Shown here piece after piece: positions 56,986-64,000 of a stretch of DNA of 64,000 nucleotides. A program made the position numbers and the translations under genes. The notes under the pieces were generated by a model, which ran no database searches, was not told the DNA's origin, and saw only the letters and a program-made list of their open reading frames with translations. This DNA comes from Adiantum capillus-veneris (Eukaryota > Streptophyta > Polypodiopsida > Polypodiales > Pteridaceae). Positions within the stretch are counted from its first letter, which is position 1; each line of letters begins with the position of its first letter. The stretch spans positions 82,317,340 through 82,381,339 of the forward strand of contig CM043971.1 of the NCBI GenBank assembly GCA_014529385.2. Direction: 5' to 3'.

Positions 56986-58600
56986 ATGTCGGCAAGCCAA
57001 GATAATGGTATGCAGTAGTTAATGCAACAATTTGTTGCACTTATGCATCAACAACATCTACATCATCAGCAAATGATGACTCAAAGTTCGGAAAGATAAA
57101 TGGAATCTCGGATTTGTGAAGCTAGGCAAGCAGTGACAGATAAATTGGGGCGACTTGAAGGTCGTGACATTTCCAAATTTTGCAAAGTATATGAACAAGT
57201 TATGGAAGACAAGGGAGCAAAGGAGCATGCTGTAGTGGATAAGTTTGTACTCGTTGTTGTCGTACTTGAATTACGGGCACGGATTGAGGAACTGCGGACT
57301 GCACATGGTGCTACGTGGGCAACGTTTAAACAAGCTCTCAAAGATGAATACTTTCTTGAAGATAAGGAGCGCGTTACAAAGAAGAGTTTTTTGAAGTGGG
57401 TGCAGCAACATAATAAGGGGTTATCTGCTCTTGAATTGTTAAGAGAATTTGAAAAGAGATTTGGTCAATTATCTGCAGCCGAACGTGTTGCTCTTAATTC
57501 GGAGAAAGTATAACTTTTTGTGCAGGCTGCAAACCCAAAATTGCCAAGGAGTTTAGTGGATCTCCGCAGGATCACGCAGGGAGTTAGGGCTGAGGTTAGA
57601 TTGAACATAAGTGATTGAAGCAATCAATATGGTGGTGAAACAAAAAAATTTTTTTGGATAAGTTAGTTGGAATGAATGCAGATGTGGGAGAAAAGGAAGA
57701 AGAGGTTCCTGTGCCAATAAAGGAGAATATTTCAAAGCTAGAGGCGTCGTTCATGGATGAGCTTGTGAAGGGGATCCATGAATTGAACATCAATTTGAAA
57801 GCTGAGAATCTTGAAGAGAAAGGTTCAACCTCTTAGTCGATACAAGGCGGTCCACAGAGAGGGAGTGGGAGTCAAAATTGTATGTGGTGTGACAGTCTTG
57901 ATTGTGTCAGGAATGAGTGCGAGGTGTTTGTTGAAGACAAGCATAAAGATGTGGTTTTTTGGAAGGATGGCCCGATACACTTGCGGGAAATAGCATTGCC
58001 TCTAAAGACCAAATATGGAAGAGGTGGTATGAAGAAAAGCATGGAAGAGATGTTGCAGGAACACCATGCAAGTGTAGCTAAAGCACTGACTTATGGTGTG
58101 CAGATTGAGAACAAAATGCAAAAAAAATCAATCAAAGGTTCTAGCAGAAATGGGACCTTCTGACCATATGCTATGACAACATCAAAGAAAGGAAAAATTG
58201 AGTACCAGCAGTTGTATCAAGTGGAAATTTGTATTAGAAAGACTACTGGGTGGGAAGATCATATAGATTCCCTCTCAGTATATGCATACATAGCTAAATC
58301 CCTAAACAATGAGGCTTTTGTAGAAGAAAATCGAAAGAGGGAAGAGGATCTAGTAGGAACTTCAAAGAGGACGACAAGATCAAAGGTACCAAAGGGAAAG
58401 GAGTCTAGCTCAGGAGTGCCTCCTACCCCGCCTGACATCTCAATGGATGAGGCCGAGAAGGAGAAAAAGGCGGAAAAAGCACAAGATCCTTCATATAAGC
58501 TGAGATCTGATATTGAACAGGCTACGGATGTGAAAAAGGTACTTGAGGAGCTCATTTTGAATAGTAGGGTGAAAGTTCACCCTTAAGTGAGATCCTAGGT
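56986..58600 (+). pseudogene. Ty3/gypsy-type gag polyprotein with altered zinc knuckle
   Basis: Open frame 57100-57513 carries a gag-like helical domain (E-G-R-D-I-S-K-F, L-R-T-A-H-G-A-T-W-A-T-F-K-Q-A-L-K-D-E-Y), ending at an in-frame TAA; the reading resumes (F-V-Q-A-A-N-P-K-L) and frames change several times. A knuckle-like motif at 57879-57920 has spacing CX2CX4(C)X4C: the His is replaced by Cys (TGT). After it come R-E-I-A-L-P-L-K-T-K-Y-G-R-G-G-M-K-K and, at 58490-58580, S-Y-K-L-R-S-D-I-E-Q-A-T-D, tracts I associate with a seed-free-plant Ty3/gypsy group (from memory, not checked). Function: particle protein, now broken. Confidence 0.7.
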
Positions 58601-58601
58601 A

Positions 58602-59296
58602 TTGCAAAATGAGAATTTCATGACATTATCATTGATCTCACGAAGAGAAAGCGCCAAATATTGTACGAGCCTAAAAACGAGCAACCCAACCAAGACACAG
58701 GGGGTGCATAGCATTTATGAACAAATTGAAGCTATTTTGGGCAGTGTTAATGAAGAAGAACTAGGTGAATATGAATGGGGAAGCATAGTGGACAACAATG
58801 AGCTTCCAAGACAGGTAAAGCATGATGAGGATGAGTATGGAGAAGATGTACGTCGCATCCATTTTACACGGAATCATTGGGACAGGGCTACTACTGAAAC
58901 TTTGGTAAAGGTAGGTGATTCAGAGGAGCCGGTTGTTGCATTGGTAGATCATGGGTCAGAAGTAAACCTCATGTCAAAGAGCTTATTCTTGAAAGGAAAG
59001 TGGGCTATTGATGTGGAAAATGGGTGGCGTATCCGAGCTGCCAATGCACAATGAGAGGATTTATATGGTGCATGTCATGAAATCATTTTACACGGAATCA
59101 TTGGGACATGGCTACTACTGAAACTTTGGTAAAGGTAGGTGATTCAAAGGAGTCGGTTGTTGCATTGGTAGATCATGGGTCAGAAGTAAACCTCATGTCA
59201 AAGAGCTTATTCTTGAAAGGAAAGTGGGCTTTTGATGTGGAAAATGGGTGGCGTATCCGAGCTGTCAATGCACAATGAGGGGATTTATATGGTGCA
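58602..59296 (+). pseudogene. Retropepsin of the Ty3/gypsy relic, C-terminal part duplicated
   Basis: The open stretch 58602-59054 includes V-A-L-V-D-H-G-S-E-V-N-L-M-S with the catalytic Asp at 58947-58949. The triad is D-H-G rather than D-S/T-G, which may be natural to this family. R-I-R-A-A-N-A-Q follows, then a TGA (59052-59054). The last 0.22 kb exists twice (58860-59083 and 59084-59307), so a second Asp codon lies at 59171. There is no RT after it. The sequence changes directly into the LTR of another element at about 59297. Confidence 0.75.
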
Positions 59297-59307
59297 TGTC
59301 ATAAAAT
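58860..59307. repeat. 224-bp tandem duplication across the protease-LTR junction
   Basis: The copies are 58860-59083 and 59084-59307, beginning CATTTTACACGG and ending TGTCAT.AAATC. The last 12 bases of each copy resemble the LTR start (TGTCATAAAATC at 59297). Confidence 0.9.
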
Positions 59308-60832
59308 CTAATATCTAACCAACCCAAATGATTTTCTCATTTTAAACTGATCATTTAATGTGTGAGAATAGACGAGAACAAGGGTTAGAATATAGACATG
59401 TGCTTACGAGTCTATCTCAAATTGGGGCTAGTGGTAAAGGGGTCCAAATGAGAGATGATAAGTCAAAGAGCAAGGCTAGCTAATGGAGCTTAAATACCTT
59501 AGGGTTAGCTTCATTTAAGACCTCCAATAGCTACTATTAAAAGTCCTTTGACCTTAGGCAAGCTAGGGTTGTGCTTGTCGTGCTTGATGACTGAGATGCT
59601 TGAGGTGCTTGTCATGCTTGAGATGCTAGAGTTGTACTTGAGGTGGGAACCTGGCCCAAGCTTGAGGGGCTTAAGAACCGAGCTTGTGGTGGGAATGGGG
59701 CCCAAGGTTGAAGGGCTTGAGGTGTCACAAAAGTGAACAAGATCCCTACAAGGAGGGGGGCAAGCCATGCAAGTAGGGGGTGGCTGGATGACCTCTCTCT
59801 CTCCCAAAGGGCACCCCTTGCTCAAGAGGCAAGTAGGACACATGTCAAGGCCATATCTAGGTTGCCCCCTCAAGGAGTGTCCAAAGCCTATTGGTTGATC
59901 CCTAGAGAGGTCAAATGAGCAATTAGCTAATTAAATTAATTGTTTTTGCATTTATCAAGTCCTCTCTCTCAAAGGGGAAAGGGGGAACTTGTCCCAAGGC
60001 TAGCATGCTTGCTTGATATGCATTAGGCCTGTGATTGGCCAAGCTTGAGGAGGTCCAATCAAATGCCAAAGAGTGCTAGAAGAGGAGGTCGACCAAAGCA
60101 AGAAGGGGGCTAGCTTGGGGGTTATACTCTCCCACACACACACTCATTGTGTGAAGTGCAAAGTGCAAGAGCTCCATCTCCTTCTCCAAGTTAGTAGAGA
60201 AGTTGAGAGCCTACACCAACACTCTTGGCTATCGAATGCAAATCCAACCAAGAGTCATGCTTCAATGCTTAAGCTTGCCATCTTCTCTATCTTCATTACT
60301 ATGATATTATGTATGCTAGCAAGAAGAGTGATGATAAGAGAGGAACTATTTCTTTTTCCTATGAATGTTTCTTCTTCCTCTTCCCTACCCTCATTCCCCG
60401 CTATCTCTCTCCACCTTTGAAGGTGTTTGAGGCCTTGGGATTGAGGCTGGGGATAGTTAATGATTTTTACAACGTCTATGTTATGCTCGTGATGATACAT
60501 GAAGCTTTCCATCTTCATTGCATAACCTAGGCCACAAGGAACACAAAGATCGTTTTGTACCAAGTCTCTCTTGATGGGAGAATCTATAATACAAAAGCCT
60601 ATTGGAGGGGGGACTGGCTCCACATAAATCCGGTCCTCAACTGTTGTCAAGTTCTCTAAACTCTCTCTCTTGAAAAATTATTATTCATGCCAAGTTAATT
60701 TTAAGTACTATGATTATGTTGCTACCATCAATTAAGTTCACCCTCTATGTTCTCAAAGTAGTCTCACAAAAATGCTCTCTTTAATTCTCCCAATTCTGCT
60801 ATTCTCAAACTTCATAGGCCATTTTCATTACA
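59297..60832 (+). repeat. 5' LTR (1.54 kb) of a Ty3/gypsy element
   Basis: It starts TGTCATAAAATC and ends TTCATTACA, with the primer site two bases later. It is the same family as the solo LTR at 23568-25160, and part of it recurs at 63705-64000. It holds several blocks of ATTAAATTAATT and GGTCCAAATGAG type and a Pol II-type pyrimidine-rich end. Confidence 0.88.
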
Positions 60833-60833
60833 T

Positions 60834-60845
60834 TGATATCAGAGC
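60834..60845 (+). promoter_or_regulatory. Primer-binding site, tRNA-Met (TGATATCAGAGC)
   Basis: It differs at one base from TGGTATCAGAGC and lies one base after the LTR's terminal CA. Confidence 0.85.
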
Positions 60846-61240
60846 TATTGGTTTCTCTTTTCTTGCTTAAGAAGATAGGTCCTTAAGTTGTCCATGAAAG
60901 GTTGGGCCCGTTAATTGCAATAGGGTAAGTGGGATAGGGATCTATTATCTTGGTTGAGAAGGACTTAATTCAAGGTACACTGTTGGGAACTATAGTCTTA
61001 ATAATGGAGCCTCTCGGGGCTTGCCTTTGGCTTTAGCATTATTGAGCTACGAGCAAGCTCAACAAGAAACATAATCGATCGAGCAATGTTAGACCCTCTC
61101 CACTAGTCTTTTGCAATCAACAGTGTCTAAACCACGGGTGTGGCTGCTTGAGGGCTCATTTTGAAAGGTAAAGAAGAGTAGCGACTAAGGTTTTTGAGGG
61201 TACCAAAGAACAAGGTAATCTATACATAAGTTTAATTAGC

Positions 61241-62636
61241 ATGGATGACAATAACCAAGAGAGTATAATGAACATTGATAACTTTGATTTTGCACATGAA
61301 GGTGTTGATGATGATGTCCCCATGTTTGTCAAGTATCTTGTTTACTAGGTTGCAGCAAGATATGGGCAACCTTGCTTTGCAAGCCGAAGTCACTCAACAA
61401 CTTTGTGCTTATGGGATTTCCCTTCCCCTCCAAGAGGAGAGAGAGAGCTTAGGAGGCCTCTTGATGAGACCCCCAAAAGAAGACTCTCTCCCATACAAGA
61501 GGAGGAATCCAAAGAACAAGAAAGTAATGAATCCCTAAGTTCCTCTGAAGATGTGGCTCCACAAAGACGACGGTCTAGACGTTCGCCAACTCCTACCAAG
61601 AGGAAACGGTCTACCCAAAGTCCTTCTCCTCATCACTCCAAAAGGGAAGAGAGGAAACAAAGGAAGAAAAGGGCAAGAAAGAGGTCACCCTCTTCTCCTT
61701 CTTCATCACCTTCCTCCTCTTCCGACAAAAGCTATGGCTATTCTCCTAGAGAATACAAGAGGGGAGGACATCGCAAATCTTACCTTGCATGGTGAAGGTC
61801 ACAAAATCTCAAGAAGTTCAAAGATGGAGGAAAGAGTATCTCTTTTCTCACCTATGATGGCACCTTTGGTGCTATTGACAAAGTATTGACCTTTATCCAG
61901 CAATTTGATGCGGCCTTAGGAGAGGAGGACTTCACGGAGTCCTCCAAGTGATGCCTTGTAGCTAAGCACTTATAGAATCGGCTCGTCAATGGTGGGCTAG
62001 CCTTCGTGGCAACGATGAAGCCCCAAAGACATGGAAAATTGTACGAGTTTCCATCATGAAGCAATTCCTTGCAAGTGATGCAAAGGACAAAGTGCTTACC
62101 GAATGGCCGAGTTTGAAGCTTCTCTCCCATGAGTCTATTCACAAATATGTAGACAAGTTTTGGGATTTATATCTCAAGACTACTATCTTTCAAAAGATAG
62201 ACTTCGTCGAGCAAGAGCAAGAATTCTATGCGGGATTACCTAAAGAGATGGCTTAGTACATCAACTCCCAACGGCCTGGTTCTATCATTGAAGTAATCCA
62301 CCACACTGTGGTTTCTTCATGCATCAATTTCCAACAAGGGGCTAGACGGAATGTCAAGCCCATGGAAAGCAAAGACAAATGTGATGCAAAGTGGAAAACC
62401 AATGCCCAAAATTCTTCCCAAGGCAATTCCAACAACAACAATCGGCCCAAGGAGAAGGGAGTTTATAAAGGTAAAAACAAACTCTCTCCTGAAGAGCTTG
62501 AAGCTTTTCGCAAGGACCATAAATGTTTTAAGTGTGGGGAGCAAGGACATGACTATCGTTCTTGCCCCAAGAGAAATGCCCTCAATGAGACTCCTAGAGC
62601 TTCCACTATCGAAGCTCCAAAAGAGGATGCTCATTG
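61241..62636 (+). pseudogene. Ty3/gypsy gag with RS-like region and zinc knuckle
   Basis: An ATG at 61241 opens a short acidic start (M-D-D-N-N-Q-E) that stops after 35 codons. In another frame (61403-61795) comes an Arg/Ser-rich region (R-R-R-S-R-R-S-P-T-P, then K-R-A-R-K-R-S-P-S-S-P). Then the capsid-like block: Q-W-W-A-S-L-R near 61990, S-I-M-K-Q-F-L-A-S-D-A-K-D-K-V-L-T-E-W from 62050, Y-V-D-K-F-W-D-L-Y. A stop (TAG 62253-62255) precedes K-P-M-E-S-K-D-K-C and a canonical knuckle CFKCGEQGHDYRSC at 62524-62565. The order matches plant Ty3/gypsy Gag. Four breaks make it non-functional. Confidence 0.85.
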
Positions 62637-62669
62637 AGCAAAGGATGACCTCTCTCCTATGCTTGGGTA

Positions 62670-63011
62670 AAGGTAAGGGAACATGATGTCTTCATCTTGT
62701 TCGACCCTGGATCTACTCACAACTTCATATCAATGGAGTTGGCCACCAAGTTGGGCATTCAAGCTTTTGAGATGGGAGATATTGTAACTGTCGATACCGC
62801 TTTCAAGGGACAACAAACCTCTGTTACTCCCTTGATTGAGAAGTTGAGGCTTGATGTCCAAAGCTATGTCAAGGAAGAAGACTTTTTTATCTCTCCTCTC
62901 CAACATGAGGATGCTATCCTAGGGGCACCATGGTTCAATCGCATGGCTGTCAACATGAAGTTCCTTAAAGGAGAATCTACTTTACCTACAGGGAAAAGAG
63001 CATGTATATAG
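62670..63011 (+). pseudogene. Ty3/gypsy aspartic protease with D-P-G in place of D-S-G
   Basis: E-H-D-V-F-I-L-F-D-P-G-S-T-H-N-F-I-S starts near 62670, with the Asp at 62702-62704. The second motif A-I-L-G-A-P-W-F-N-R-M-A-V is near 62912-62950. The expected Ser of the triad is Pro, by a likely T-to-C change. It overlaps the RT frame by 10 bases in another phase. Confidence 0.8.
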
Positions 63012-63700
63012 ATGCTAGAAAATCTGGTCATACTATACCACTTGTAAATCCTCCTGCTTTTGATAAATCAACGAAGAGCTCAGTTTCTACGTACATGATT
63101 TTTGTCAAAGAGTCCCTAAAAGGTCCTAATGTTTCATCAAATGTAAATGGTAGGAATCAAGAAGAGTTAGACTTGTCTAATTTTCTAAAAGGATTCCAAG
63201 ACGTGTTCATTGATGATATCCCTATGGACTTACCTCCAAAACGAGGGGATGATGACCATCGAATTGAACTCCTACCAGGAAGCTCACCGCCCAACAAGCC
63301 TCCTTATCGAGTTTCCCATGCTCAACAAGAGGAGATCATGAGGCAAGTACAAGAATTGGTAGACAAAGGGATGGTGAGGCCCAGCTCCTCTCCCTTTTGC
63401 TCTCCAATCCTTTTAGTGCAAAAGAAAGATGGTACATATTGTATGTGTGTGGATTATCAAGCACTAAACCATATCACTATCAAAAATAGATTTCTCGTAT
63501 CTCCCGTAGAAGATCTATTTGATAAGCTACAAGGCTCTACCTACTTCAGTAGGATTGACCTTAAAAGTGGCTATCATCAAATAAGGATAGCGGATGAATA
63601 TATCCTAAAGACCGCGTTTCGTACAACGTTTGGTCTTTATGAATATCTAGTCATGCCTTTTGTCTTAACTAATGCACCAGCCACGTTCAATCATTTAATG
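63002..63700 (+). pseudogene. Ty3/gypsy reverse transcriptase, N-terminal half only
   Basis: A continuous frame carries [17 protein letters not shown], then [27 protein letters not shown], then [15 protein letters not shown] (first catalytic Asp at 63557-63559), then [18 protein letters not shown]. It reaches [10 protein letters not shown] at 63700 and stops resembling RT one residue later. The Y-x-D-D box, RNase H and integrase are absent. The frame then runs on through LTR sequence to a stop at 63782-63784. Confidence 0.9.
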
Positions 63701-63704
63701 GAGC

Positions 63705-64000
63705 GGGGCCCAAGGTTGAAGGGCTTGAGGTGTCACAAAAGTCAACAAGATCCCTACAAGAAGGGGGGCAAGCCATGCAAGTAGGGGGGGTGGTTGGATG
63801 ACCTCTCTGTCTCTCTTAAAGGCCACTTATTGCTCAAGAGACAAGTAGGACACATGTCAAGGCCCTAGCTAGGTTGCCCTCAAGGAGTGTCCAAAGCCTA
63901 TTGGTTGATCCCTAGAGAGTTCCAATGAGGAATTAGCTAATTAAATTTATGTTTTTGCATTTATCAAGTCCTCTCTCTCAAAGGGGAAAGGGGGAAACTT
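63705..64000 (+). repeat. LTR internal segment joined to the broken RT
   Basis: From GGGGCCCAAGG at 63705 the sequence follows the LTR from 59697 onwards at high identity, through GTGTCACAAAAGT, GGACACATGTCAAGG and the CTCAAAGGGGAAAGGGGG block, to the window edge. It lacks the first 400 bases of the LTR, so the join is a deletion or recombination, not a normal element end. Confidence 0.9.

Noticed and set aside
62317-62634. Minus-strand open frame opposite the gag knuckle
   Set aside because: Antisense shadow of the gag; the plus strand has the CCHC motif.

Overview
This window looks like repeat-dominated nuclear DNA from a land plant, most plausibly a fern or other seed-free plant. Three things point that way: nested LTR retrotransposons primed from initiator tRNA-Met, decayed PLS-type pentatricopeptide-repeat (PPR) fragments, and a plant-type two-RRM hnRNP gene with a GT-AG intron and CT-rich 5' leader. 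The lineage is an inference. Nothing resembles bacterial operons, rRNA or CRISPR.

Layout. 1-4950: 3' part of an LTR element with zinc knuckles and an aspartic protease, followed by a long charged and coiled-coil region, a polypurine tract and a probable 3' LTR; no reverse transcriptase or integrase is visible. 6.2-9.1 kb (-): decayed coding region of unknown family. 10.9-13.4 kb: an RD/RS-rich fragment and a field of degenerate minisatellites. 13.4-14.9 kb (-): Copia-type gag next to a 3' LTR. 15.7-17.3 kb and 26.6-27.3 kb: PPR relics, with one PPR segment present at both places in opposite orientation. 18.0-18.9 and 25.4 kb: a dispersed ~90-bp repeat that forms a hairpin. 23.57-25.16 kb: a solo LTR with a perfect 5-bp target-site duplication. 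31.9-43.8 kb: a nested complex containing a Copia gag-protease relic, a short LTR-PBS-internal-PPT-LTR element, an inverted LTR abutting its right LTR, Ty3/gypsy-like gag and protease pieces, and a second Copia gag. 45.96-47.66 kb (-): the only gene that looks intact, an hnRNP1-like RNA-binding protein. 49.97-50.17 kb: a tRNA-derived SINE with a 13-bp target-site duplication. 53.8-56.1 kb: a 1.13-kb tandem duplication carrying PPR relics, followed by two very long (CT)n arrays. 57.0-59.3 kb: Ty3/gypsy gag-protease relic. 59.3-64.0 kb: another Ty3/gypsy element (LTR, PBS, gag with an RS-like domain, knuckle, protease, half an RT) cut inside the RT and joined directly to LTR sequence.

How the parts relate. 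Except for the hnRNP gene, almost everything is retroelement, decayed PPR sequence or simple repeat. Several separate gag or gag-protease loci are present but only one RT fragment and no integrase, so non-autonomous or internally deleted elements dominate. Short tandem duplications (about 80-230 bp, once 1.1 kb) recur across the window and often break reading frames. Motif calls and repeat boundaries were read by eye; no database search was possible.
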